A stretch of 64,000 bases of DNA. It comes from Leptodactylus fallax. Taxonomy: Eukaryota > Chordata > Amphibia > Anura > Leptodactylidae. Location of the stretch: NCBI GenBank assembly GCA_947044405.1, contig CAMRHE010000017.1, positions 10,384,001 through 10,448,000 on the forward strand. The letters run 5' to 3'. The position numbers and the translations under genes were made by a program. Below are positions 24,901 through 34,720 of the stretch, piece after piece. Positions within the stretch are counted from its first letter, which is position 1, and every line of letters begins with the position of its first letter. The notes beneath the pieces were generated by a model. It was given only the letters and a program-made list of their open reading frames with translations. It searched no databases and was not told the DNA's origin.

Positions 24901-27900
24901 GTCCCATGATGAACTGATCACAAAGTGTCCTTCTATTTGGACCACAGGGGAAGTAATAATCCATAGAAATACCTGGCAGTAAGTGCTAAAACTTCCTGCA
25001 GCACCACCACAGGTGATGCTTAGCATTACAAAGTGCACAAAAACTGAACACGTACTGCCAGATTTCCCCACAGCTAAGCACTGGGGTCCCAGCAATGGGA
25101 CGCACTGTGATCTGCTTATTGTCAGGGGGGACCTGCTAACAAATAGGGAATTGTTCAAGGTGTAGAATGTCTTTAAGACAGTTAAGACTCTCCTCAATGT
25201 AAGCATGCCTGCGTATAGTTTATGAATAGTGTGTTTCCTGTTCTTTGTCGCTCCTACATTGTACTAGAATACATAGTCACATAAGAACTTTCATGTCAAT
25301 TGCTATGCCTCACCGTACACAATGACATATAAACACAAGCTGATCATATTACCCGATCCTATTACGGTCTAACAATACATAGAAAGTCATGGCCGCCCTA
25401 TAAACTATGCTAACTCCAGGGCAAACACACACAATTGCAAAAACCTAGCACTTCCCAATTTCATCCCGCAATGTGTATTGCACAACTAATTTTTTCTTAC
25501 CTTGTGCGCTATTCACACAGGGCAAATTTGTGGCAGAAATTTCCATCTATACAGCACTTCTGAAAAGGATTGCTTCTACAGCATTTACATGAATTTTTAC
25601 AAACTCCATTGAGATGAATAGAACAGCTGAAGAAATTTCTGCACCAAATCTGACACAAGTGAATGGATCCTTAATAGGGCTGCTCAAGACTATTGATAAC
25701 TTATCTTTAGGTACACAACAGTACACTGGCTATTGGTTTCTATGGCCAAATACACACACCTGTGTATTATTATGGGTTGTGTACGCAGCTGTGAGCCAGG
25801 ACAAAACTGAGGAAGGGTCCTATACCTGTCTATTTTGTGGCCCGGGCTCACCAAGATCAGTGAATGGGGCCATGGACAACACACAGAGGTCATCCATGTG
25901 CTATCAATGCTGTTCAACCACAGCCCGGCGTAGGGCGAGTTTGATATCTGAGCAGTATATGGAGCTGGAAGCAGACAGCACCATACCCTATCCAGTGGCC
26001 AGCTCAGGTTACTGCAGTTCAGCTCACATTTACTAGAATAAGCTGGTCAACAACAGCTGGGAGTGGATCCAATAAAGTCGCAAGAGTATACAAGGACTAA
26101 AGCTTATATTCTCTTATATCTATTATCAAAAATGGTCACAAAAGGACTTCTATGACGGAAAATTAGCAGCAAGTTGTCCTGTGTTACCCTTAAAGGGGCT
26201 TCCAAGGAGTTTCATGTTACTTACTTCCTCTGGAGTTTTTCACACACACGTTGTACCAAGGGGTTCTGGGCTGGGTCTTACAACAGGTCAAATGATCAGA
26301 ATCAGCACCTGGCCCCTTGGTGGCTTCACTAACTCCCTCCTGTTCTCACAAGTGGTTACCTGTGTATTGGGGACTGGCAGACCAGTTAAATAGTGATAAA
26401 AATGGGCGATGAGGCGGAGTGACCCAGGGGCTGGTTCTGGTTCTGGTCACAAGACCAGGGGTCAGAACCAAACTGGACCCATCTATGTGCAAAGTGTAAA
26501 AGCCCCTGTTGTAAGTAACGTTAAACGTCCTGAACAACCTTTTTAAAGTCAAGAACAAAAAAATCAAGAAACAAATAGTATCTGACGGAATGATAATTTC
26601 TAATTGAATAACTGCAAATGAATAAAAATCATTCACCAAATGTGAGATCCAATGGAGACAAATATTATTCCAGTGGGGAAGGGGATCAGTAAGTGGCTGC
26701 ATACCGCTACATACAGCACAATTGTATGGGATTATTTGTATACTTTTACATTAACATTTGTTACATTTTCTACTATTGTTTAGTATTATACGTAGAGATT
26801 CTAATATTATTGTGGATTATTTTGGTGTCACTCTCCCGTCAGGGTCTCAGCAGGTCGTCTTTGTAAAGTAGCAGCACTTGGGTTATTTACAAAAAGTCTG
26901 AAAAGAAAGGATATCCGTATGGCGTAGTGAATTATTGAAGCAAGGTATTGTGCTGGAGTCAGGTGCAGCTCCCTGCAGGCATCATGGCTGCTCTCTGCTG
27001 CTACCACCATTTAGGGATTTGGGAATTAACTAGCAGGATTTGGACAGGGTTACAATGTGACAGGTGACGGGCAGGTAATGCTCTGTAGTCACATGACATA
27101 GTTGCCGCAGACGTAACGATAATTATTGACGATGGTTAATGATAACTATTATGTTACGTTACTAAGTATGGATTACTATCAGGTGAGAATTGTGCAGCCC
27201 TGTATATCAATATTTGCAACATTGGCAACTCTTTAAGTGTGTGTTCAGACAGTGCAGATAAAATTGATGAAAGAAAAAGATTCATGAGTTTTGATGCATT
27301 GTTTTATTTAACAGTTTTTACACTTTAACTAAATGTGCTTCACATCATAAAATACATGTATTTTCATATGCCCTGTTTACTGAACCCAACTACATAATCT
27401 AAATGCACCTTTAGGCTAAGGCCCCACGTAGCGAAATGTAGCAAAAAAATGCTGCAGACAAAACGTATCGCATTTTTTTTTCCGCATCGTTTTTCATAGC
27501 ATTTTCGCAGAGTTTTCCTCCGCGGACTTTCTGCCCCTATTTTACCTATACGGAAAACGCCAGCGTTTCCGCAGGTAAAATTCACATGCTGCGATTTTCA
27601 AAAACACAGCTTTTAAAAGCGCAGCTTTTTCGCAGCAGATTTTTTTCTGCAATGTCTGGATGGGATTAGCCAGATTGCAGGTTCACATCAGCGCTTGAAC
27701 TCCGTTTGGGGTTTCCATCCCCGAACCCGCTTAAAAAATGCAGCGAGAAAAGCCCTGCAAGCAGCCATTTTCTCTCCACATTTTTCGTCCCTTTCGGGCG
27801 TAAAACCCAGCAGATCCCATTATAGTCTATGGGGTCCGCGGGTTTCCGCAGGTAACCGCTTTTTTAGTTTTCCGTTTGGGGGGTCCCCAAGCAGACCTCC

Positions 27901-30900
27901 CCGAACAGAAACCCGAACACAGGTGTGTGCCTAGCGTTTAAGACTACAGTCCCACGTTGCGGAAACGCAGCTTTTTTTGTTGTAGATTTTGCTGCGGTTT
28001 TTTGAGCCAAAGCCAAGAATGGCTACAAAAGGAATGGGAAATATATAGGAAGTTCTTATATTTCTACCTACTGCTAAATCCACTCCTGGCTTTGGCTCAA
28101 AAAACCGCAGCAAAATATGCAACAAAAAAAGCTGCGTTTCTGCAACATGGGGCCGTAGCCTCAAGCAGCTTTTTTTTTGCTGCGGCAGAAACACTGCGTT
28201 TTCACAACATGGGGCCCCAGCCTTAGCTTTTTTTGTTGCACATTTTGCTGCAGTTTTTTCAGCCAAAGCCAGGAGAGGATTTCGCAAGAGGGAGAAGTAT
28301 AAGAACTTCCTATATATTTCCCATTCCTTTTGTAGCCATTCTTGGCTTTGGCTCAAAAAACCTCAGCAAAATCTCCAACAACAAAAGCTGCATTTCTGCA
28401 ACGTGGGGCCTTAGGGCTTATTCACACATATGACATATGATAAGCACGGACAACACGTAACAATGCTTATTTTCGAGTCCCTCCATGTGTTGTTTGTGAT
28501 TGTCACAAACCCATAGTCTAGGATGGAGCTCCGTTGGCTGCAAAATGAAGCAAAATAGCGCATCTCCATATTTTTCCATATGTTGGGCCAAGGGAAAAGA
28601 ATGGACGTCTGCATGCGCCTATTAAAATCAATGGGTGTGCATGCAGATTATCCCTAAGGCTAAGGCCAAACGTTGCGGAAACACAGTGAAAATCCATTGT
28701 GGGGGAAAAAAAAAACCTGTGAAAACGGTATATAAAACTGCAGTGCATTTTTCATTGTGTTTTGCCATTTTTCACTGCGGAAATTCAGCTGCGTTTTTGC
28801 TGAATTTTTTTTTTCATCACCGGATACAAGTCTATGGGGAAAATGGAGTGTTTTCACAGCTAAGATTAACACGCTACGTGTTTCAAAAACACATCCTTTT
28901 TATAGTTTTGTTTAGCTTTTTCCAGCAGTATGTGGATGAGATGAAATTAAATCTTATTCACTTTGCTGGGACTGTAAAACACAGTTTTTTTGCCACTGCA
29001 TTTCCAGAACTGCCATAAAACGCTGTGGCCTCAGACTTCAGGTTGTTTTTGCAGCAGCGGTGTGTCCGCAGAGCAGTCTTATTGTAATTGCCAGTTCCAC
29101 AACTGCCTGCTACCGAAACACAGCCCACCTGTGGTGACCAATGGTCGCACCATGTAGCGGCTATAACTGAGGTACTACCCGCAGCATCGTGCCCTGTTAG
29201 TCCATCTAAGGTGGGCAACATTCACTTTACGCTAGTGCTACATGGTGACTTGTGCAACTAAAAGCGCATGTGATTTGTCTCCAACTGTGCTGTTACACAA
29301 CTATTTAATGGTGCAATTTGCCCAACACCCATTAGACTAGGGCTACATGGCGGCAACACACGCAGCCAAAAGTTGCCCTGCCTGCGGCAAGTTACCGCAT
29401 CTGTGATATCATGGTCATAAAACAATCATCAGGTTTGGGTTTTTGCAATCATCATATGATGGTAACTTGCACGACAAAACACGACTGCATTTACCAACAT
29501 TAGTTGTGATGCAGTCAGGGCAACGCTGCGGTCTTTGACTCCGCAACACGTATCACAGAAAGTCTCTGTGTAACCTAAGTGGGATTAAGCTGCAATACCA
29601 GACATAGCCCATGGACAAAAAAAGAAAAACTTTTGCAATCTCATACAACCGCTCATTAGTGGTCTGATGGGTCAGATCTAGCATCATAAATGAGATGTAT
29701 GAAAATATCCAATAGATGTTCTGCAGCAGCTCTGCCCTCCAAGTCACACAGTATCATTAGTTAGGGGCCATTAGGGACTAGTTGCCAAATCATCTTCTAT
29801 CCTTCCCTGCTGTAACTCTTATCTAAATCTACAACTGATCAATTTCTACAGGACTACAAGTCCCAGCAGTAGACCACACACTAGATGCATAGATTGAGAC
29901 TAGCTAAAGATGTTCTGCAGCTGCTGCTCATCGCTTCTAAACTGTTGTAAAATTGCACAACTACACTTCCAGCATATCAAAACAAGACACAGGCTTCTAC
30001 TTTGTCAAGATGTTCTGCAGCAGCAACATATGGCAACACTGTATTGCTACTGTACCAGTCCCAGCAAGATGCATCGTTTGGAATCACCCACAGGTTACAG
30101 AGTAAAGTGATGCTAGGAAGATGTTCTGCAGCAGGTGACAAGCATGAGTCTACAATAGTGCAATAGTTTATTTCCTAGTGTTGTGGAACTACAACCCCCA
30201 ACAGATCACCTGAACAAGCAAATGGTACACAGACTGCAGCCACTAAACTATTGTGGAACTACAAGTCACAGCATATCACTAAGTAGGATGCACAGGTGAG
30301 GACTAAGGATAGCTTGAAAAGGAAAGAACTAGGGACCCTGGCAAGACGTTCTGCAGCAACAACATATAGCAACCTATGGGACTACAAATCCAAGCATGCT
30401 AAAGACTAGGTGCATAGTTTGGAACTGAGTGACCCTGGCAAGATGTTCTGCAGCAGCAACATGGCAACACTGTATTGCTACTGTTCTAGGACTACAAATC
30501 CCAGCATGTCATAGACTAGATGTATGATCTGGAGTGACCCTAGCAAGATGTTCTGCAGCAGGTAACAAGTAGGAGACAACAAAAGTTGAAACAGTGTGGT
30601 TCCTAGTGTTGTGGAACTACAAGTCCCAGCAGAACACCTGAACAAGCAAATAGTACGCAACTGCCAAATACAGCAACAGCTTGCAGCCACTAAGCTATTG
30701 TGGCACTACAAGTCACAGCACAACTCAAATCAGGATGCATAGGCTAGGACTAAGCCTAGCTTGAAAAGTACAGAATTAGGGACCATGGCAGCTGCAACAT
30801 ACTACTGCTATAGGACTACAAATCCCAGCATGTTACAGACTAAATGCATAGTTTGGAACTTGGTGACCCTGGCAAGATGTTCTGCAGCAGCAGCAGGACA

Positions 30901-30965
30901 GGGGAGAGCGCACAAGTACTCACAGATCTGCCGGAATGTCTCCTCCAGGAGCTCCTGCTGAACAT
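18868..30965 (-). CDS. prickle3: Prickle-family gene, 5' part (exons 1-2)
   Basis: Prickle proteins are PET/LIM-domain planar cell polarity scaffolds acting at the plasma membrane and cytoplasm. Two coding exons are visible on the minus strand. Exon 1 (30965-30924) encodes MFSRSSWRRHSGRS and ends in a GTGAGT donor. Exon 2 (18953-18868) encodes ITGFAEPERGQPCNACGD then RCPGLALHKW plus two bases, ending in a GTAAGA donor. The start and the Cys-rich GQPCNxCxxxCPGxxxHxWR block match what I recall of human PRICKLE3 (starts MFARGSRRRRSGRA, then RGQPCNSC...HGWR). Testin and LMCD1 have a related N-terminal Cys motif but a different start. The PET and LIM exons are not in the window, presumably left of position 1. 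Intron 1 is 11,970 nt and full of repeats. Coordinates cover only the visible part. Confidence 0.75.
18954..22265. other. prickle3 intron 1, left part
   Basis: Holds A/T runs at 18969-18992 and 19860, and an isolated 45-codon open stretch at about 19404-19548 (LEQVIQKARITDALQEARLL..., ending PANWTHAMTSP). That stretch has no splice sites that I can defend. Otherwise nothing is recognised. Confidence 0.4.
22266..22510. repeat. dispersed repeat family R4
   Basis: Contains 'cccacgaccgtgtacttgct', 'tttttcacagcgagcacac' and 'ccatacacggctgtgtatt', shared with 36385-36905 and partly with 25740-25940. Non-coding. Confidence 0.5.
22511..23072. other. prickle3 intron 1, no feature seen
   Basis: Only a T run at about 22747-22761. 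No exon or RNA gene recognised. Confidence 0.35.
23073..23444. mobile_element. MITE with TTAA-bounded inverted ends
   Basis: Begins TTAAAGGGGTTGTGCTGTTA and ends as its inverse (TAACAGCATGACCCCTTTAA), with a second inverted pair, 'acacttatcccctggccaca' against 'tgtggatagggaataaagtg'. TTAA at both edges resembles piggyBac target duplications, which is an inference. The interior contains R1-type sequence, suggesting R1 belongs to the interior of such elements. No coding capacity. Confidence 0.65.
23655..23822. mobile_element. palindromic MITE family R5
   Basis: Ends 'ggggcagatttactaaaa' and 'ttttaataaatctgcccc' are inverted repeats. The interior holds the nested inverse pair 'ccatagcaacca' and 'ttggttgctatg'. 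Other copies: 24280-24660 (complex), 42673-42843 and 49355-49480. Non-coding, hairpin-forming. Confidence 0.65.
24275..24660. repeat. R5 MITE copies, rearranged
   Basis: Contains 'ggggcagatttaccaaacg' at 24279, then an R3-like piece ('gcagaatccgcatctgcgtt'), then the 'cccatagcaaccaatcacag' / 'ttggttgctatgggcaac' hairpin of R5. Looks like nested or overlapping insertions. Confidence 0.45.
24661..25739. other. prickle3 intron 1, no feature seen
   Basis: A 'ttaaaggggttttcccactt' end at 24859 suggests another TTAA-type MITE, but no matching far end was found. Nothing else supported. Confidence 0.35.
25740..25940. repeat. dispersed repeat family R4
   Basis: Contains 'gggttgtgtacgcagctgtg', 'ctgtctattttgtggcccg' and 'tggggccatggacaac', matching the other R4 copies. 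It lies within an open frame at 25614-26036 that is therefore repeat-derived. Confidence 0.5.
26185..26555. mobile_element. probable MITE
   Basis: The left edge 'cttaaaggggcttccaagga' and right edge 'tcctgaacaacctttttaaa' are imperfect inverses. The interior inverted pair 'ttacttac' with 'gtaagtaacg' is weak. Tentative call. Confidence 0.35.
26556..27399. other. prickle3 intron 1, no feature seen
   Basis: AT-rich sequence with no repeat, exon or RNA gene that I recognise. Confidence 0.35.
27400..27941. repeat. R2/R3 repeat mosaic
   Basis: R2-type arms ('taaggccccacgtagcgaa', 'cgcagctttttcgcagcag') are followed by an R3 copy ('cattatagtctatggggtcc', 'gggtttccgcaggtaaccg'). Non-coding. Confidence 0.5.
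27942..28172. mobile_element. palindromic MITE family R2, copy 1
   Basis: About 230 bp with ~70-bp inverted arms. The left arm contains 'cgttgcggaaacgcagcttt', 'gattttgctgcggttttttg' and 'gagccaaagccaagaatggc'. The right arm is the inverse ('ggctttggctcaaaaaaccg', 'gctgcgtttctgcaacatgg'). The asymmetric centre ('ggaatgggaaatatatagg') gives orientation. Copies: 28215-28415 (opposite orientation) and 45783-46005. Confidence 0.75.
28215..28415. mobile_element. palindromic MITE family R2, copy 2 (inverted)
   Basis: Same family as 27942-28172, but its centre reads 'cctatatatttcccattcc', so it lies in the opposite orientation. A ~45-bp remnant of R2 arm (28170-28215) lies between the two copies, giving a head-to-head cluster capable of long-range cruciform pairing. 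Confidence 0.7.
28655..29030. repeat. R2-related repeat, diverged
   Basis: Begins 'ggctaaggccaaacgttgcg' and ends near 'ccataaaacgctgtggcctc', with 'gcggaaattcagctgcgttt' inside. It is similar to R2 ends but has an unrelated middle. Confidence 0.45.
29031..29850. other. prickle3 intron 1, no feature seen
   Basis: No exon or clear repeat. Several 'gcggcaac'-type phrases suggest an old unclassified repeat. Confidence 0.3.
29851..30890 (+). promoter_or_regulatory. tandem array of ACTACAANTCCCAGCAT motifs
   Basis: About ten copies of ACTACAAGTCCCAGCAG / ACTACAAATCCCAGCATG occur, beginning near 29853, 29959, 30053, 30188, 30258, 30381, 30491, 30616, 30705 and 30815. They alternate with seven copies of AAGATGTTCTGCAGCAG (near 29909, 30009, 30120, 30345, 30442, 30547, 30876). 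Larger segments repeat at about 427-434 bp (30120 against 30547; 30442 against 30876), so the array grew by tandem duplication. The first motif resembles the vertebrate ZNF143/SBS promoter element (ACTACAATTCCCAGCATGC). It sits in prickle3 intron 1, 30-1100 bp from exon 1. Binding and enhancer function are inference. Confidence 0.6.
30924..30965 (-). CDS. prickle3: prickle3 coding exon 1
   Basis: 42 nt, 14 codons, ATG in the context CTGGACATGTTC and donor TCT|GTGAGT, leaving phase 0, which fits exon 2. It encodes a short Arg/Ser-rich N-terminus. The 5' untranslated region must lie at 30966 and above; no start site could be placed. Confidence 0.75.
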
Positions 30966-31117
30966 GTCCAGGCTGTGGGGTCCTCAGGGAAGGTGTGGGG
31001 GTCTCTGGGTGTCGGGGTCCCCTGCTCTCCGGCTCCTCTCAGCTCTCACTGGCTTCTCTCTCATCAATGAAGTGAGTCAGGAGCGGGGTTTCCGTGTGTG
31101 AGGCTCCACCTAGCCGG

Positions 31118-31392
31118 GGACGGGGGAGGAGGGGGACCTGGAGGACACCGGCAGGAGGAGGAGGAGGAGGACCTGGAGGACACCGGCGGGGAGGAGGAGG
31201 AGGAGGACCTGGAGGACACCGGCAGGAGGAGGAGGAGGACCGGAGGGGACGGGGGGGGGAGAGGGGGACCTGGAGGACACCGGCAGGAGGAGGAGGAGGA
31301 GGGGGACCTGGAGGACACCGGCAGGAGGAGGAGGAGGAGGGGGACCTGGAGGACACCGGCAGGAGGAGGGGGACCTGGAGGACTCCGGCCCC
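31118..31392. repeat. GGA-rich minisatellite upstream of prickle3
   Basis: Seven or so copies of a ~33-40-bp unit built from GACCTGGAGGACACCGGCAG and a (GGA)n tract of variable length. It begins about 150 bp upstream of the prickle3 start codon. The non-coding strand for prickle3 is G-rich, giving many G-triplets. Long open frames in all phases here are a by-product of the repeat. Confidence 0.95.
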
Positions 31393-32374
31393 CTCACTCA
31401 GCTCTACACAGCACCCACCAGCACACAAGTAACAATGACTGCTCACTATGTCACTGCCGTTCAGTCACGGCCTGAAGGACGCGCTATTCAGTCGCAGGAC
31501 GACCTGCAGAGTCGCTACAATCCTCCCACACACATGTATGGAGGAGACTGACGCACCTGAGCAAGGGAGTGGGAACAGCTAACCATAGACCACACTGGAA
31601 AGGGGAGACTATATTTACAGGTTTATTATGGGGGGTTGCAGATGTTGTCATTCTCAACTTTTGTAATCGCAACAAAATCGCCATAGTAAGGCTAGGACTA
31701 CACAGCGACTTTAGCCATGACCATGAATAGCTGGGTTCAGGGGCGTAACTTGGGGTGCAGAGGGTGCAGTCGCAGCGGGGCACAGGTGCCTTAGGGGGCC
31801 CATAAGCACTGGCATCAGTATTGAGATTGCAGCTTCCATCTGGCCCATAAACCAAGGAGACCCCCAGATTACCCTAACCACACTAAGGTTGATTAAAACT
31901 CCTTAGCACCCGTAACCCTCACTATCAAGAATTCGCTGTAGGGATGAAGTAGGGGGCCCCGGACAAAAGATTGCATCGGGGCCCACAAGACTTTAGTTAC
32001 GCCACTGGCCGGGTCGGTCACCTTGCAACTCTCACTTATGTCCTTCAACCTCGAATTTTTTTGTCGTAAAAACATTGGACATTGCTCGATTTATAGAAGT
32101 TATGGTCGAGGCACTCTCGGGGTCGCAGTGCGACTCCATTCAGTAACATGAGTAAAAGTATCATCTTTGGTCACTCGATGGGAGTCGCAGCCAAAGCCAT
32201 TGAGTAACCCAAGCCTAAATGATAGCTCTACACAACGATTTTGGCCACAATTCTTAATGTAAGTGAATGGAGTCACATTGTGGCCAGGGGGTGCTCAAAA
32301 AATTAGAGTCCTCCTGGATTTTACTATGAGAAAAAGTCACGGCCGCAGCATCCGCAGGGTAACAGTGGAACCCC
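31393..32374. other. non-coding DNA, no gene seen
   Basis: Upstream of prickle3. Contains a possible repeat with 'gggcgtaacttggggtgcag' and 'tagttacgccactgg' ends at about 31741-32010. No exon recognised. Confidence 0.35.
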
Positions 32375-32580
32375 ACTTACGCTAGGCTCACACTAGTATT
32401 CGGGCAGTGTTCAGGCACTCCGTCCCAGATTCCACTTAAAATCGGCAGAGAAAATAGACCTGCAAGGTTTCCACCGATTTCAGCATAAAATGGGTGGAAA
32501 CCTGGCGGACCCCATAACCGTGTTTTAAGCTTATAGGTTTTCTGTGTTTCGGATCGTCAAACAGACCTAGTGTAAGACCT
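32375..32580. repeat. dispersed repeat family R3
   Basis: Has the family phrases 'gctcacactagtattcggg', 'ttcagcataaaatgggtgga' and 'gcggaccccataaccg'. Non-coding. Confidence 0.45.
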
Positions 32581-32864
32581 TATTTACGCAATGGGAAAAA
32601 TGGCCAGTTTTACAACACATTGGGGGAAATTCATTATCCCCTGCGCCAGTGGATGGCGCCATTTCCTCAGTGACCTTGCACCTGGGCACAAATCTGACAT
32701 CATTTATGACATTTATATGACGTAAAGGAATATGGCTTGAGCAGAAGTCATACCCTGGCCCTACAAACTTTCAGTAGTAGCAAGGCCACTGCAAAAACAC
32801 CACTTTTAACAATGTTACACAACTTTTGAACATCAAGTAGCCCCACGGAAATCCGTGGGGCAGA

Positions 32865-33170
32865 TTTATCATGCCTTGTACTCCAGTTTTCAGCAGACTA
32901 CAGTGTAAGGAGCTCTATACACCGTATACCGCTTCTGCTCTGTACACCGTAGTGGTGGTGCTGGGGAGCTGTAGCTCTGCTCCCATTCACTTGTATAGGA
33001 GCAGAGCTGCTTACGGCTGTATACCTTATATACAACTTCTGACAGCCGAAACAGCTGATGGGTGCATGGTCCGGGTGTCGGACCCTGACCAATCTGATAG
33101 TGATGAGGTCAGTGGATAAGTCATCAATATCCAATTTTCCTGGGTCTTGGACAACCCCTATAGTTCATCC
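32865..33170. repeat. dispersed repeat family R1
   Basis: Contains 'ctccagttttcagcagacta', 'cattcacttgtataggagca' and 'gggtgtcggaccctgaccaa', ending 'tcatcaatatccaattttcc'. Similar to the copy at 42890-43090. Confidence 0.5.
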
Positions 33171-34169
33171 TATAGTATGGATAAAGGTTGTGTGCATAAG
33201 GCCTGCTTCTACCTGCGCATCTGTTGACACATGGTAGTACCCAGAGGCGTAACATGAAGTTCCGGGCCCACAACTATAATGTAGTAATTATAGTACTGGT
33301 TTACTCATATTGGGCCACCTAAAGCTCCTTGGTTTGGGTGCTACTGTCTGCACCCTCTCAAGGTCCCCACGCCCCTGATAGAACCCCTTTTATGTAGTGG
33401 TGCCCACTGTTCATGTTTACCATCAGTTGTACTATATGTAACCTTTAATGATATGTTCATTCACCCATTGATCTGAGGTTACATAATGGAGTGATATCTG
33501 TGTATACACCGACGGTATTAATAAGGAGTTACTTTACGGTCACTGATATGATGGTCCCTATTAGTCACCAGTCTTAGGGATATGTGCAGATTGTATCCAC
33601 CACTTGGCAGCTCTGACAGATGAGTCAACAAGGCAGAATACACTTTTTCTTGCCAACATCCAAGGAATCATTTTCGTAGAAATTGCTTTTGCCAGTATTT
33701 GATACATATCTACAGATGAGACATTGCTGCTACTGATAGGTTTCATCTTCAATATTGAATTTTGGCTGTTTTTTCAGGCTCTGAACAACCCGTTTAAAGG
33801 GGTTATCTGGGAAATAATCAAGCTTACCAGTATATTCCCTACACCCCAGTCCCCCGAAGCCCCGTTTAATACCTTTGCGGAGGGCAACCAGGGAGGCCAG
33901 AACTCATGTTCCATTGTCTTCCCTGCAGCCGCACTAACTCCCCAACTCCCTACTACTCAGGTCACAGGCCTATTCAATGGAGTGGAGTCGGTCATGTGAA
34001 CAAGAGTCAGAGAGTCTGCAGGGGAGGTAGAGGAACGAGAGTTCCGGCCGCCCCAACTGTCCCTGCATAGGTAATAAACAGGATTCTGCGGGATCATGGT
34101 GTATATTAGTAATAAAGCTTATCCAATACAAGGAATACACTGGTGAGCTTTATTATTCCTCAGATAACC
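33171..34169. other. non-coding DNA, repeat scraps
   Basis: A MITE-like edge 'tttaaaggggttatctggga' at 33795 and an inverted edge 'tcctcagataaccctttaa' at 34158 suggest a ~370-bp MITE of the TTAA type between them. No exon recognised. Confidence 0.4.
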
Positions 34170-34375
34170 CTTTAAGGCTGCGCTCACGCTAGCGTTAGGT
34201 GACCGTCCAGGGACTAATTCCCCTATTCTGCTTAAAATATGCAAGCAGGACTTTTCTCTCTTTTCTGATTTTGGGCGGAAACTGGGCTGACCCCATTATA
34301 GTCTATGGGGTCCGAAGGTAACCGCTTTTTAAGCGGATGGGGAAACCTGAACACTGGTGTGAACCTAGCATAATA
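34170..34375. repeat. dispersed repeat family R3
   Basis: Contains 'cgctcacgctagcgttag', 'cattatagtctatggggtcc' and 'cactggtgtgaacctagc'. Non-coding. Confidence 0.5.
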
Positions 34376-34489
34376 TGGACATAATTATCATTTTGGTGGT
34401 GGTTCAACTCTTAGCACCTCCACTGATCAGTGGGCCTATTAAGTCTATTGAGTGATCTGTGAAAATGTGGAGCCCCAGATGTAGACATG

Positions 34490-34720
34490 GCCGCATTGTT
34501 GTCTGGCAGGGCAGAGGTCCCGGGTTCGAATCTGACCCAGGGCAACATCAGAATGGAGTTTGTACACTTTCCCCATACTATGGTCTGCTCACACACTCCA
34601 AAAACAGTAATAGGTTACAATTTGGAATTTAGGTTGTGACCTCACTGGAGACAGGGATCGATGTGAATGATAATAATCTGTGTGCAGCGCCATGGAATAT
34701 GTTGGAGCTGAGGCCAGTCA
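34490..34720 (+). mobile_element. tRNA-derived SINE
   Basis: An RNA polymerase III B-box, GGTTCGAATCT, lies in 'cccgggttcgaatctgaccc', followed by the body 'catcagaatggagtttgtac', 'cacactccaaaaac' and the tail 'gtgcagcgccatggaatatg'. The A-box half is poor. Fragments of the same family lie at 223-360 and 48015-48200, both in the reverse orientation. Confidence 0.7.

Noticed and set aside
25614..26036. 140-codon open frame on the plus strand
   Set aside because: Overlaps repeat family R4 and has no recognisable domain or splice context.
31039..31475. Proline- or glycine-rich open frames upstream of prickle3
   Set aside because: Produced by the GGA-rich minisatellite; the 5' untranslated region and promoter of prickle3 are the better explanation.
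34500..34545. Possible tRNA gene because of a B-box GGTTCGAATC
   Set aside because: No acceptor stem or anticodon arm can be drawn and the following sequence matches a SINE body, so it is a tRNA-derived repeat.
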